Of a stretch of 64,000 nt of DNA, positions 1 through 11,659 are shown one piece after another (position 1 is the first letter of the stretch; every line of letters starts with the position of its first letter). The notes under the pieces are model-generated. The model was not told where the DNA came from and did no database searches. It saw nothing but the letters and a program-made list of their open reading frames with translations. Location of the stretch: assembly GCA_016785225.1 (NCBI GenBank), contig JAFBJZ010000888.1, positions 5,336,501 to 5,400,500 of the forward strand, written 5' to 3'. This DNA is from Psettodes erumei (taxonomy: Eukaryota; Chordata; Actinopteri; Pleuronectiformes; Psettodidae). A program made the translations under genes and the position numbers.

Positions 1-1471
1 ACTAGAAAAGAAACAAGACATAAAGGGTAATGAAGGTACACTGTTGGATGTCTCCCCAGAATGACAGTATAATGACTTTCAGTAAAGCTGGATTTATTTA
101 TTTATCTATTTCTTTTAAAGATCTGATAATTGCCCAGAGGAAAATTAATTAAATCATCATAAAAGGTTAGATTTTTTTTCATTTTACATAAACTCAATTT
201 GAAAAATATGACACATGTTGACAAAAACACACACCATAATACATCTTTATTTGCTATTACTGCCACAGAGAGAACCTTTTCATTTACAGCTATATCTAGA
301 CTGAAGCAGCCACAATGTATTTGAAATGCAAAGGAGGAACATCAGGCCAACAGCTCACAGAGTGCATGGGAAATAACCCTTTCCTGGCAGTGCGTATTCA
401 AAGAAAGACAAACCCTTCCTAATCTGTTCTCATCTATTTGTTGCCTATCTTTTGTAATATCCTTTTTCTCTACCACCACAAATTCAATAACACAGCACAG
501 ACAGACAATATGAGACAGACTCCTGGCTGACAGTTGCCATGCTGACTGATTCAAAGGAGGCTGCTTGCCTGCTCACCCATCACTTACATCCTAGCAACCA
601 ACCCTCTAGCAGGGCTGCACTCTCATCCAAAAGCGCTGCATTTCTTCTCAGTGTCCTCTTCAAAAAAAGATCTTGTAATGTTTCAAAGTTATCTACTGTA
701 ACTACTTCTCTACTAAATACTACTGTATATAGCTTATAAGATTGTGAATTTCCTCCACTTCCCTAAAGAAGGATCCTTAATCTTACATACCAATTGCATA
801 AACAGTTCTGAAAATTTAAAAATTGAAAGATTACGTGAGGGAAGTTTGTTACTATATATCCAACAGCTAATTTTACAGCTAACAACAACAGTTGGTCCTT
901 TCACAGTCATCTGTTTTTTCTGTCTCCCCACCAACATTGTTTGAAATTGTGTGTCTAATAAACAGTGATATATAAAGGTCTAACGCTGCCTCAGGAAATT
1001 ACTCTGTCCTTATCTCCGCGTCTCTGCACAGCTTGGACAGCACCAGCTGCCTCAGCAGCCTCAAAAGGCAGATTGATGCTCCTGCTTCTCTTGCTGATTG
1101 TTCAGCCTATTACTCACTCTTGCATGCTTCCTCCTTGACATTAACGATATGCCATTTTCAAACAGAAATAGAGCAGCTGCATATAATTAGTATGCAGTTA
1201 GTGTGTGTCTTTCATAGATGATATGAGAAATATTCACAAGCAACTGAACAGAAATAAGTTCTCTTGTCATTCAGAACCAAATCTTTTGTGCAGTATTTGT
1301 GCAGGCAGATGCTCCCTTTCTGACCACAAGTCCACATGAAACTCATCCTGTACTGGGATGATATTAATTTTTGGAACAACTGGACCAATAATATTTTACA
1401 GAGAAGTTAAAATATTGTTAGCAAAGCACAGTAGCTTATAGTTTTAAAGGGTTCATGCACTATATACACAC
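1..1471 (-). other. ddc: ddc intron 8 (runs off the left edge)
   Basis: AT-rich. I searched the minus strand for the next exon (the segment with the NPHKW lysine motif) and did not find it, so this intron exceeds 1.4 kb. No repeat family or RNA gene recognised. Confidence 0.7.
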
Positions 1472-4400
1472 CTCAACGCCATTCAACAAAGGCCTAAATT
1501 CAGGACATATAAATGCACTTCCAGCATATGCTGCATCAATATGCATCCACATATTTTCCTCATTACCTGGAAGAGACCAGACACAGAGAGGTTATTATCA
1601 TCTCTAAAAGAACAGTTTTTTGTTAGTCTAGACTTAACAACCTGATGTATTAAACTTGTAGTGTATGAATTTTCTTTAGCTGGGTATGATTGAGGATCAT
1701 TAAAATTCATTCTGAATATTTGGAAAAGTAGTCAGAATTAAGCTGTGGTTGGAGGTAATAGGAGTTTTTCACACACTGAATCCATTAAGACCTGGATTTC
1801 CCTTCCAAACACCATGATCCTGCTTAAATCAAAGGTGGTCACATCTTAATGTAAGTGCTTACATCACAAATAAAGGATACACATGGCATGTGTGTTGTTA
1901 AAATAATGAAGCAAGGATGGTTTTCTAGTCCTCTTCCTGTTGTGACACAAAAAATTAAGTGTGTGCTGGTGCAATCGTTGACTCACATATGGGCCCCAGC
2001 TCGGTGATGTGATCAAAAGCACATGATGGAGTGGTGCCTAGAGTCGCACAAAACTGAAACACAGGCAATTTTCACCATCACAACAATGACAGATTTGAAA
2101 ATGACATACAAAGTCACCCTTGTAGCAGCTGCTGACATATTGCTTTTGTACAAGGACTGACATCAATTATGTATTTAAACATAAACACACATAAACACAT
2201 ACACCCAGTTTGGGCACACACAGATAATTCAGAGCTGCTGGACTATTGCAGCCTCCTCAATACTGTACACTGATAGTGATCTGTGGGTCCAGATGGGAAT
2301 AAAACCCTTAATCAGACAGATATAGATAAGGTTCAACAGAAACAACGTAATCCTACAGCAGAGACCTCTGGGTGTACAAAGCAGCCTCACAGGCAAAAGG
2401 TATAATTGGAGCTGTCATCTCTGTGGGTGCAACTGGTGTAAGTGTATGGGTAGCAAAAGCAATCCAATGACGCAAGTATGTGTGTAACTCAATTCAAAAA
2501 ATAACAATATTTAATGCTGGTGTTGTTGCTGTGTGTGTCTCTCTGTGAGTTAGCTGGGATTTTTGTCTTTTCTCACATAGAAGGGGATTAGTCCAGCTGC
2601 TTTGTCCTCCTCTACCATCTTCCTGAGCATATCCCCACTGACAGCGTAGCTGTTGTCTGTAGGAACCTTCCTCATCAGTACTCCTCCAATCAGAGCTGCA
2701 CGCTCCACTGAGGAATGAGCCTTACAGACAGAGAATTTGTGAGACATGAGAAAGTAAGTAAGATATTAGATCACAGGGTTGAATTCCCTCCTGCTTTTGG
2801 TGACAAGATAAATGTGAGGACTTCATGCCTACTAGCAAAATGCACACTTAAACAAAATTACTTGGAAAAAAGAGTTTAAATAGTACTCTGATAATGGTAG
2901 CAATATTTCTTCCATGTAGTTTTGTTACATACTCAACCTCAGATTATTTTTTGTCTGATCATCTATAATGCAAAAAGATATACATACCTTAGATATGTAT
3001 TTTTCAACAACAGAACAGTGTTCTATAGTAGAAAAGGAACTAACTGTTCTCCCTGTAAAGGTCTTTGTGGGCCTCAGGCAGCTCCCTAACCCAGTCACAA
3101 AGTCAGACTGGTTTTAAACCTAATCAGAGCTAGCTACTGCCTGGCTGCCCCTCTGTCTCATTCAATCACTGAAAAAGTCTTTCACGATTACTGATGCAAC
3201 CTTTAATGATCTGAGTTCAAATGGACTATTTTTAAGTGAGGCCATTTGCAGAAATCAGCATGTTTGCAGAAACACACAGTTGCATTGTACAAACTGTATT
3301 TTCATTTGTCCTGCATCACTGGTTACTCAATAGAAGATAGAAGACAATCACTCACATCTTAAAATAGTGACAAATTAGACTGATGTCATGATTCATGAGT
3401 TCTACTTTAGCTGTAAACCAGACACAAGCAAGACTTGAAGTGTATTTTTCTTCTTACCTGTTCAGAGGTGTATGCCACCAGTTTGGAGAAGATATCAGCT
3501 TCTGATATTTCAGAGTTGGAGGCCTGAACCCATCGGACTGCTTTACAGCGTGCAGCAAGCAAGGACATAAGGGTTGCCTCACTGGCTGTGCCCTGTTGGA
3601 GAAAATGTATACAGTAATGTTTCAGCTGTCACCTGTGACAACTTGTTGGCTAATGTAGCTGGGGCTGCTGCAATTCAATATGATGTTGTAGACCTTATAT
3701 TATATATAATGTACTCAGTCAGTGATTAGGTGTGATTCAGACAATGCATGGCCTGTATTTGTGAACAAATTCTGGGCAAGGCTTATTTTGATAAGCTTTT
3801 TTCCAGCTTTAAGACGTAGATCATGTTCAATGAGTGGTGGATTAATCAGTCAGAGTCAAAGGGTTGTTGATGTTTCATCAAAGGCCAGCACTTCTGTTGG
3901 TTGTTGACGAGCTATACATATTTAAATAGTATGGCAGCTAGTGGCTATAATGCATGTGTTTGTATTTGTGCATACATGCAATCACACCTGAACAAAACAC
4001 ACAGAACTGGTCAACATTTTGCACTGTTGCACTTTGATTGGAACACTGTGAGGCCACCATATTGTCATGAGAGAAAAAAAGACTGTATTCGCAACTGTTT
4101 GAGGCTACATAATGAAGTGAAGCGTGGCTTCTGAGGTATCAGGGAGCATTACCAAAAGCAAGTCAATGAAATGTTCAAATCATTCAATCAATAAGCTCAA
4201 ATCACACACCAAACAAGCGGGTTAATATAGGTTAAGTTATTTGTGTCAGACTAAATTATGAGGCACTGTAAAATGAAGTCCATGTTTTAAGAGGTTAGGG
4301 CTCAATGAATGGATTAATCAGTCAACCTGTCCATCAAATCACTGTGACTATCAGGGTGCTAGCTCTAAGGGATTGAACCATAACGGAATGAAAAATCTGT

Positions 4401-7400
4401 TTCTGACAAAAATAATAAACATCATGCTTCTGAATGTATCCAAGTGTGCTTCCTGTCCTTGCCTTTAGAAGCATCCATCCTCCAACCCACAAGAAATTGT
4501 GAAATTTTCTTGAAATTGTTCTTTTTCAAATGTAACTGAGTGGGTATTTTATCATAATATTCCCAGCAGAAAAGAGAAACAGCACAATTGATCTTAAGGA
4601 TAGGAAATGTTCTGCTGCTTAAGATAAGGTATGCATTCGAAGAGAAACAGTTATTATATTTTTCTTGGATGCATAAGTCTACTAAACGCTATAATCTTGC
4701 AATTTTTAATTACCTTAATCATAGGTAAAGTGTCCTCTTCTGCCACTCAAGTCAAATGAGTCACACACCGGTAAAAAGGGAAATCTAAGGTCAACAGACA
4801 GTCTCTTTGAATCCATTCCATTTCCCCTCTGTGTCATTATAAGGCTTATAATAATAGGCTGGAAATGTGCTATCACAACACTCTATTAGGCCTGCTGCAG
4901 TGAGAAGAGCCCCTTTCGTTGCCATAGTGCTGGTAAGCTACTCTTAAAAAGGAGAGTGGCAAGACAACAAAAACACAATGGACAAGATGAACACAGACAC
5001 ACACACATACACACAGGTGGTCATAGCAGAAGAGGCATTAAAATGATCTGTCATCAGAGTGCTATCTCATGGTCCACTAATCAACAGCCCTCCATGAACA
5101 CACACACACAGCTAGCAATCAATGGACCACTAAACAAATGCTTAGCCTTTTTCCTCACAACACAATTCCAGCACCATCACTGTCATCTCTGTCTGCAAGT
5201 GGATGACGTATAAAAAGGCAATTTCCTGCCAATTTTCAGGTGGTGTGAACCAGGGAGAGAAAGAAATGGCAAATCAATAATATACAAATTGCTGATGACT
5301 ATGTGCTCAGGCGCACTGAGTTATAAGAGCATATATACATTTTGTTTTCTTGCAAGTCAGACTGTCAGGTAAATTAGAGAAAGTATAGAGGTGGAAATGT
5401 AAAAAATTGTGTTTGCAACAAAAGACACTTACCTGGATGACACCTCCACCGTGACCATGAGTCCCGGCTATAAAACACTCGGGTAGCTGCAACATCTTCC
5501 CAAGCCAATCTAACATCACTGTCTCCAGCTCTGTGCAGGCTGGGCTGGCTGCCTGAAACACACACTTAAAATGCTAAATGCTAAATACTAAAAAAAATGT
5601 CAAAATGTCCTGTGGTTGCATATATTGTAGAGTGCAGAGTCAGACAAAGAGGCACAGCAAAGTGTTAGTTACCCATGAGAATCCAATACAGCCAATGGCT
5701 CCACACAGCATGTCCGCCAACATGGCAGGGTAAGAAGAAGCGGCTGGAAAGTAGGCAAAGAAGTACGGGCTGTGCCAGTGGGTGACCTGGAGACAAAGAA
5801 AACATGCAAACACTTTTTAGTTTTAACAATAATGAACAATGATTAACATTGCTAGCCCTTAAACAGGCAGGAGTTGAAAATGAATCATAAAAAAATATTC
5901 TAATGTAACTAATTTAATGCTATCTTGTGGGATACATACATTTCTAAGGTTCCCAATTAACACTACAAACAGAAAATTTTTTCTCATCAGAATATTAAGA
6001 CAAGGGACCTACTTCATTTCACGAGTTAATATTGTTGTTTCATTGAGAATAAGTACGATTAAACAATGACAGATAAACTGAACCAAGTCATGTGACCTAC
6101 AGTAGAAGCAAATTCTCAACAAGACTTTTTTATAAATGATAACAAAGTAACCTATAATATTCCTGACTCTCAGCCGAGATGGTTTACTGCCACAGACTGC
6201 ATGGTGTTTCCACTGACTGTCATCTAGTTAGCTAATAACGAATAGCTAAGTGAAGTAGTTTTTGGCTGTGATGGAAACCTGCATACACAATACAGTTGCT
6301 TAATTGCCACTGCATGGTATTTTCAGTACAAGGCATCAAGTAAAACTATTGTATTGTGTTTGATGGAAGCCAAAGACGTGACAAAACAAACTACAACATT
6401 ATGTAAATTAAACAAAAAACACCAAAAGAATCAGCTCACCCCTGGCATTATGACCCTCTCCACATCTTTTATAATATCCTCATAATTCTCAGGCTCCAGT
6501 GGGGCCTCAGTGGGGATCAAGGAACGAAGATACCCTGGTTCCAAATCTGGGTAGACTGGTCGCTGTTCTATGTTCTCCAGGTAGTCAGCCACATAGTCCA
6601 CCATCTCCTTTCCTCTGCGTCGAAACTCTGCTGCATCCATGATATAACTGGGATGCAGCACAGAAACACATCATTCTTTCACTGATTGCTGTTGATATTT
6701 AAACTAGTGAGATAGGACTTCTTGACAGTTTTTTTCATGTTAAAATAATTCAATATTTAATTTTTCTGATGGGATAAATAAATTAGCAATCTAAAGTAGT
6801 GATTCATTAAAAAGCACACAAGTTTAACCTTTGATCTCATCAGTAGGAATGGGCTTAGTTCGTGTTGTTGCAGTGTTAACCAGGTTTTATGATGTCAAGT
6901 GCACTCCAGACTGAGTACACAAGGTTGCTTCAACCTGGGTGAACTCATGATATGGAAATGAAATGACTAATTTAATTTTACTCACACAGCGAAACAGTAG
7001 AATAAAGCACACTGGAAAAAGAATAAATATTGACTAAGCTGTTACCTTTTTACAAAAAAGTACACTAGCAGTGTCTGATGTACAATACACACACGCAGGC
7101 TAAACCCTTGTATGAGCTTGCATAATATAAATGTATGTATGAACCCTTGACCCTCTTAACAATATGCTAAGCCAGTCTGATCATAGATTAGTTTCCTTTC
7201 ACTTTATAGATTGATGTAAAAACAAATGTTTGCTAGCCAAAAGCATTTCCACATTGAAAGAAGGGCTAATATAGGTTGTATAAGTCTTATAGTCTTATTT
7301 ATCTCTCATAACATAGTGTGCCAAACAACCTGTGTAACAAAGCCCTGTCAGGATTTCTTTCTTTGCAAACCATTTCTATGACAGACATGAATCTGAATGA

Positions 7401-7795
7401 AAGATTATGTTGCACTTCTATAACAATAAATTAATCAGGCTGTAGCAAAAACATTTAAACATATTCTCTTTATTCTCTTAATTTATTCTATACTGCCTAT
7501 TCAAATGCTGCATCAACGTATAAACACTGTCCCTTCCTCTTACACTAGTGCCTTATCATTCAACAAGTGTTTTACACTGAATGTTTCTTTCCCCTCTGGA
7601 GAAGCAGAGCCCTTATCCTTCTCCTGATCACAAATAGGATTAAACGTGCTGTATGGGTGTGCATGTGCGTGCGTGTCTATGTACTTACGTTTTGAGGTGA
7701 GAGCTTCAGCTGTTTAGATGGTGGATCCTCTCCTCTTATTTATCGTGCACAGACGGACAGACAGCCAGGCACGTTGTGTGAGTGTTTGTGTGTGT
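1..7795 (-). CDS. ddc: ddc, aromatic L-amino-acid decarboxylase, 5' half (partial gene)
   Basis: Cytosolic PLP enzyme that decarboxylates L-DOPA to dopamine and 5-hydroxytryptophan to serotonin. Coding exons on the minus strand: 6440-6640, 5673-5786, 5433-5552, 3458-3592, 2577-2720, 1987-2053 and 1472-1566. They join in frame to 292 codons and match human AADC without a length change, so human numbering applies. Visible active-site residues are Ala148-Ser149 (phosphate binding), His192 (stacks on PLP), Thr246, Asp252 and Asp271 (pairs with the pyridine nitrogen). His192 argues for a decarboxylase rather than an insect-type aldehyde synthase. The catalytic lysine (NPHKW motif, Lys303 in human) and the C-terminal half are absent from bases 1-1471, so the gene continues beyond the left edge. 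All introns are GT-AG. Introns of 420-740 bp at 1567-1986, 2054-2576 and 2721-3457 hold nothing I recognise. Residue 82 is Ala rather than the human Thr. Confidence 0.97.
1472..1566 (-). CDS. ddc: ddc exon 8 (residues 261-292)
   Basis: Completes Cys261 and encodes NEENMWMHIDAAYAGSAFIC through PLLNGVE. Asp271 in HIDAAYAG is the PLP pyridine partner. Acceptor is TTCCAG and donor is GTGTGT. This is the last ddc exon inside the window. Confidence 0.95.
1987..2053 (-). CDS. ddc: ddc exon 7 (residues 239-261, split Cys)
   Basis: Encodes FCATLGTTPSCAFDHITELG and PI, then the first base of a Cys codon (phase 1 donor GTGAGT). Thr246 and Asp252 fall at the expected places. The FCATLG start resembles histidine decarboxylase (VCATLG) more than the human AADC MVATLG, but the flanking exons are clearly AADC. 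Confidence 0.95.
2577..2720 (-). CDS. ddc: ddc exon 6 (residues 191-238)
   Basis: Encodes AHSSVERAALIGGV through DKAAGLIPFY, 48 codons. His192 in AHSSVE is the residue that stacks on the PLP ring and marks true decarboxylases. Acceptor is GTAAG and donor is GTGAGA. Confidence 0.96.
3458..3592 (-). CDS. ddc: ddc exon 5 (residues 146-190)
   Basis: Encodes GTASEATLMSLLAARCKAVR through LVAYTSEQ, 45 codons, phase 0. Ala148-Ser149 of the GTAS motif hold the PLP phosphate. Acceptor is CAACAG and donor is GTAAGA. Confidence 0.96.
3593..5432 (-). other. ddc: ddc intron 4
   Basis: 1.84 kb without coding similarity. It holds a short CA-rich stretch near 4995-5015 and otherwise unremarkable AT-rich sequence. 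Confidence 0.8.
5433..5552 (-). CDS. ddc: ddc exon 4 (residues 106-145)
   Basis: Encodes AASPACTELETVMLDWLGKM through GHGGGVIQ, 40 codons, phase 0 at both ends, with TTTCAG acceptor and GTAAGT donor. This is the highly conserved start of the large PLP domain. The segment FIAGTHGH differs from the human FLNEKAGE but has the same length. Confidence 0.97.
5673..5786 (-). CDS. ddc: ddc exon 3 (residues 68-105)
   Basis: Encodes VTHWHSPYFFAYFPAASSYP through CIGFSW, 38 codons, phase 0 at both ends, with CAG acceptor and GTAACT donor. It contributes the substrate pocket (Phe80, residue 82, Ile101, Phe103). Residue 82 is Ala where human and pig enzymes have Thr. Confidence 0.97.
5787..6439 (-). other. 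ddc: ddc intron 2
   Basis: 653 bp of AT-rich sequence between the exon ending MPG and the exon starting VTHWHSP. Nothing recognised in it. Confidence 0.85.
6440..6647 (-). CDS. ddc: ddc exon 2 (start codon, residues 1-67)
   Basis: The start ATG is at 6640-6638, seven bases after a CAG acceptor. It encodes MDAAEFRRRGKEMVDYVADY and onward to DVERVIMPG, the N-terminal helical segment of the dimer, then donor GTGAGC. The start equals that of human AADC (MNASEF...). An in-frame reading further upstream would use intronic sequence. Confidence 0.95.
6648..7688 (-). other. ddc: ddc intron 1
   Basis: Separates the inferred leader exon from the start-codon exon. No coding similarity seen. In mammals this part of the gene takes part in tissue-specific promoter choice, but I see no second promoter here. 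Confidence 0.6.
7689..7795 (-). other. ddc: ddc exon 1, 5' untranslated
   Basis: Inferred non-coding leader exon. It ends at a strong donor (GTAAGT, beginning at 7688) and starts about 30 bases after the TATA-like box. It holds no ATG on the minus strand, so the first AUG of the spliced message is the one in exon 2. The 5' end is approximate. Confidence 0.5.
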
Positions 7796-7900
7796 GTAAG
7801 CAGGACAAGAGGCATGCTCCTTTTATCTTGCAACAAACCACCCCCACACCACCAGTCCCCGCTAGGCCGGCCAATAGGAGCAGGGCTCACTGCCAATGCA
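7796..7900 (-). promoter_or_regulatory. ddc: ddc core promoter
   Basis: On the minus strand a TATA-like ATAAAA lies at 7826-7821. An inverted CCAAT box lies at 7871-7875 and another at 7892-7896. Their spacing (TATA about 30 and CCAAT about 75-80 bases before the inferred start near 7795) is that of a classical TATA/CCAAT promoter. The start is inferred from spacing, not seen directly. Confidence 0.5.
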
Positions 7901-7943
7901 GGAAAAACAGATTGATATATTTCTGATTATTGTGCCTCTGTAT

Positions 7944-7970
7944 ACACACACACACACACACACACACACA
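7944..7970. repeat. (AC)n microsatellite
   Basis: 27-base uninterrupted AC run just upstream of the ddc promoter. Confidence 0.95.
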
Positions 7971-7971
7971 A

Positions 7972-9589
7972 ATGAACAAAGGTGTAAATATGCTAACGCT
8001 AACTTCACATTATTTTATATGTGTTTAGATGGCACTGGCTATCTATATCAATACAGAGATAGTGTTAAATCTACATGTTTATTCATAAATGGCACTGGCT
8101 CTATGATGTCTGGATAGAGAACTCCCCATAAGTGAAATCTCAAACAATAGATAATAATAATGATAATTCTTAATTCATGTCATGGAAAAGGAAAAAATTG
8201 ATCTACCCATCTATTTTGTATCTATGGAAAAAAATGTTTAACCCCAGCCCAGTTTATGATGTCTTTTTTAACAAGTTTTGCTCATCCAAAGGTATTTATG
8301 TGGCTGCTGATGTAATCATCAGGAAACCGCTGGACAAAAAAGAATCTTGAATTCATCAGTATATGGGAATAAAAACTAGATATTGAATGCTCCCCCCAAA
8401 AAACTCAAAGGCATAGATTGCTTATTTCCATTTCCTATACTATTTTATCAGTTCATTTTATTAGTAGCAGGAGGAGGAGGGGGAAGAGAGAGAGCTGGGT
8501 TATGACTATTAGTAGCTTTATTGTTTATGTATTAGTCCACCCCTCATGGTGGCAACACTATACAAACAGATACTTACAGAACATAGGGAGCATACAAAGT
8601 TTATTTCTGGACGTCAACACTAAGTGGTAATGTATGCCTTGTGTTGAAAAGGAATTGGAGTGAAAGTGATGTACTAACAAAAATGTAACTTAAAGAGGTT
8701 TTAATGTTATGTGCAAAAGTCCTAACTGCAATATCCTCTTTAGAGTCTGGGTCATTTGCACTTGTATTATAGCTGTAGGTTTAATTAGTGATCTTCTAGG
8801 TGGAGAACAGTTGCACAAATACAGGATGAAGGGAGTAAATGAAGCCAGGCCATCCAAACTGTCATTCCTTTGTTAACACACATGTCTTGTGCAATTATTT
8901 AATTCTAGAAATCTGAAAAATGGTGAGGTTTTGTGGAGCACTGCTCTCCATTTTGCATGGTTCAGTGGTTACTTTTAGTTTTTCATTTTTGTATGTTAAT
9001 TGTCTAACAGTTTTATGTAATGTAATGTGTATATTTTTTTTCTACATTTCCAATTAAAGAAGAAAAGGAAGCATTACTCATTTTTTTGAATGGTCATGAG
9101 GTCAGAGTATGACATTGGTACAGAGCTCCATAGAGCAGTGGAGGCGTTGAGACAACACAATCTTAAAGTCAGCAAAGTTATGCAAAATTAGCTGAATTTG
9201 AAGAAAGGTCATTTAACTGGAAAAATGAAGTTAAATTGACTGTTGTTACATAGACAGACTTGCTTTCCTTTTACACCTTCTCGGTATTAAGAGTCAGTTC
9301 TTCATTTGACATGAAGCTCTTATAGTTACAGCTGCCGAAGCCATGTTGTAACCAAAGTGAGTATATAATAGGCAAGGCAAGGCTGGACCATTGTAATAGT
9401 CGAGCTGGCTTATGACAATGTCTCCAATGAAACAATGAAATGGACAGTGACATTGGCTTGGGGAGGGCTGGGGGTAGGGGGTAGCTTCTGTCATTTTAGA
9501 TAGCTGGGCTATATAGTGCTTGGTTGTTGGATTATTATGAAACTAAGTGTTCTTATTTGTCATCACACCATGTCATGCCATAGCCTTAT
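7972..9589. other. Intergenic, ddc side
   Basis: No gene recognised. A 12-base direct repeat (ATGGCACTGGCT) occurs at 8029-8040 and 8089-8100. A short GGA-rich run lies near 8468-8495. This is the sequence upstream of ddc and may carry its distal regulatory elements. Confidence 0.6.
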
Positions 9590-9985
9590 GATATGTTAAT
9601 CACTGCTTCGCTGCTGCTTGCTCATCAGAACAGAATGCACCACATCTGATTTTAACACTCGCTCGGGTCCAGCTAGAGCCGGTTGGCTACACATAGCAAG
9701 ACACTGATAACACTCAGGGTCGCACTCCCTGGCACCAAGAGGGTAACACTCAAGGATGTGCTCCCTGGTCCCAGGAGGAGTCAAGATGTATAAGAACTTA
9801 TGATTTCCTTAGTTGGGGGCTTCGTCTCTCTCAGCTCTTAAAGTGGACGGGTCAAAGCCTCAGCGCTGACTCTATACTCATCTTCCGTGCCTCTAAAATA
9901 AATTGTTAACCATACGTTGTAGTTGCGTCTTCTATCTTGGTACTGTTAGACTAACTTCCTTCCCCTGGAATAAAGTTCCCGGGCA
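9590..9985 (+). mobile_element. Solo-LTR-like block (endogenous retroelement remnant)
   Basis: On the plus strand this has the layout of an LTR. A GC-richer U3-like part contains repeated CACTC...CCCTGG phrases at about 9713-9775. It is followed by a TATA-like TATAAGA (9788-9794), an R-like GGGGGCTTCGTCTCTCTCAG (9816-9835), an AATAAA (9898-9903) and a T-rich U5-like tail. No internal gag/pol sequence is nearby. I could not fix the TG...CA ends or a target-site duplication, so limits and class are uncertain. It could instead be an unrelated repeat. Confidence 0.35.
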
Positions 9986-11659
9986 GGAAGTGACTTAATC
10001 ACAGACTGTCACATCATCTGTTACAAATTAATGTTCACTCTGTTGATGACAGACCTTGAGTGAACTTAGCTGTTTTACAGTATGTGTACCTTAAGGATGG
10101 TTAGGATCAGTACTTGTCAAAGACAATTAGAGAAGAGAGAAGAATCATCTTTCTGTTACACCATTGTCTCCACAAATTAACTGTGTGTTTCTTTGCTTCA
10201 ACAAATCAAACATTATGAGACATCTTTCTTTTTTTTCTAGTGGATCACATCATTTAACTGTTAGGGATGGCATTCTGCCTGCTGAACTTTCATTTATATC
10301 ATATCGGGTCATGATGCTGGACGAAACATTATCATGGCTGTCAGACACCTGCAATAGAAGACGGCAAGGTCCATTAGCTCAACCCCTAATTCAAATGACT
10401 TGACTTGTTAAATTCAAAACAGGGGTAGAGACTGAATCAAAACTATCTAACCTTCATTGAGGATAGCATTGTTTTCATTATTATGCAAAATAACAATGGC
10501 ATATGTTTGTATGCAATAAAGGCACACATCAAGTTTACATCATGTCTGTTGTCTTCAAAGGAGGAAAAAGCAGAGTCACTGGAGAGTTTTAACCCTCCAA
10601 CAGTGCATGCTGAGAAGACTGTTAATATGCTACTAATGTTTCTGTCAGAACTTCATTTAGTGATCATTTAAAGCTTTCAGCAATTCACTCATTTTACAGA
10701 TTTCAAACCAAAAGACTTAAAGTTAGAACTACATGTTTATAACATCTAAAGTGCTCTGAAATTAAAAAGAGATATAGATATTCCATATTTAATTAAATTG
10801 AAATAAAAGAAAAACGCACATATTAGATTCATTTATTAAGGAAAGATGACGAATTCCTGTATGATTGTGTACATTGTACATTGTATAAACTTAAAGAGGG
10901 TAGTATTGCATGCCCGAAAATGAAAAAAGCAAATGAACCATGTTTTGTGATTTTAGTATGAAAGGTTGTAAAAGTTAGTTTTGGCAGCAGGCTGCAAAGT
11001 TTCAGACATGTTAATCTTTTTCTTTGCCCACAACAGAACTTTAAGCCTTGAACTCTCACTATTTTTGCATGACTGATAATCCAAAGGGTGTGACACAGAT
11101 GGTGTCAAAAGGTCAGTAGGACCAATGCTTACTGTAGGACCCCACATTACCCTGATTTCCTTTGCATCAGCAGTCATATGTCATATACTGTATTATTTAC
11201 AGGATTTACTGGCTCTGTGTGTTTTGTTACAAATTTCCCCCAAAAAGGTTAAAGTGACTGAAATGCTTTTAGAGTAACTTTCATTTTTATCAATCCTTGA
11301 ACATGTTTCTCCAACAGATGGCATGCGCCATCTAGTGGAAAATCTATTTAAGTAATATTTCAGTAGAAATTATGATGCAGTACCTTACTGTTGTAGGTGT
11401 ATTTACCCCAGGTTAAGACCTAGAAATTGGAATATTATTTTTTCCGGTCCTAAACACAGCTAAATCTAGAAAACACTCAACCGTTCAAGCAATAGTTATG
11501 ACAAGCAATGCACATATAGTACAAGTTTGAATAACACAGGATCCATGTGGTTCCATTAATACTAATTTAAAAGTTCAGAGCACAAGATGATTCAGTTGTA
11601 TTACTTAGCAAATGATTTAAAGGAGGTGTCCTTCAGTAAAGACAAACACAGTAGTTTTT
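9986..11659. other. Intergenic, grb10 side
   Basis: AT-rich sequence downstream of the inferred grb10 poly(A) site and of the LTR-like block. No gene recognised. A further TTTATT (minus-strand AATAAA) at 10832-10837 would be a more distal grb10 poly(A) candidate. Confidence 0.5.
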
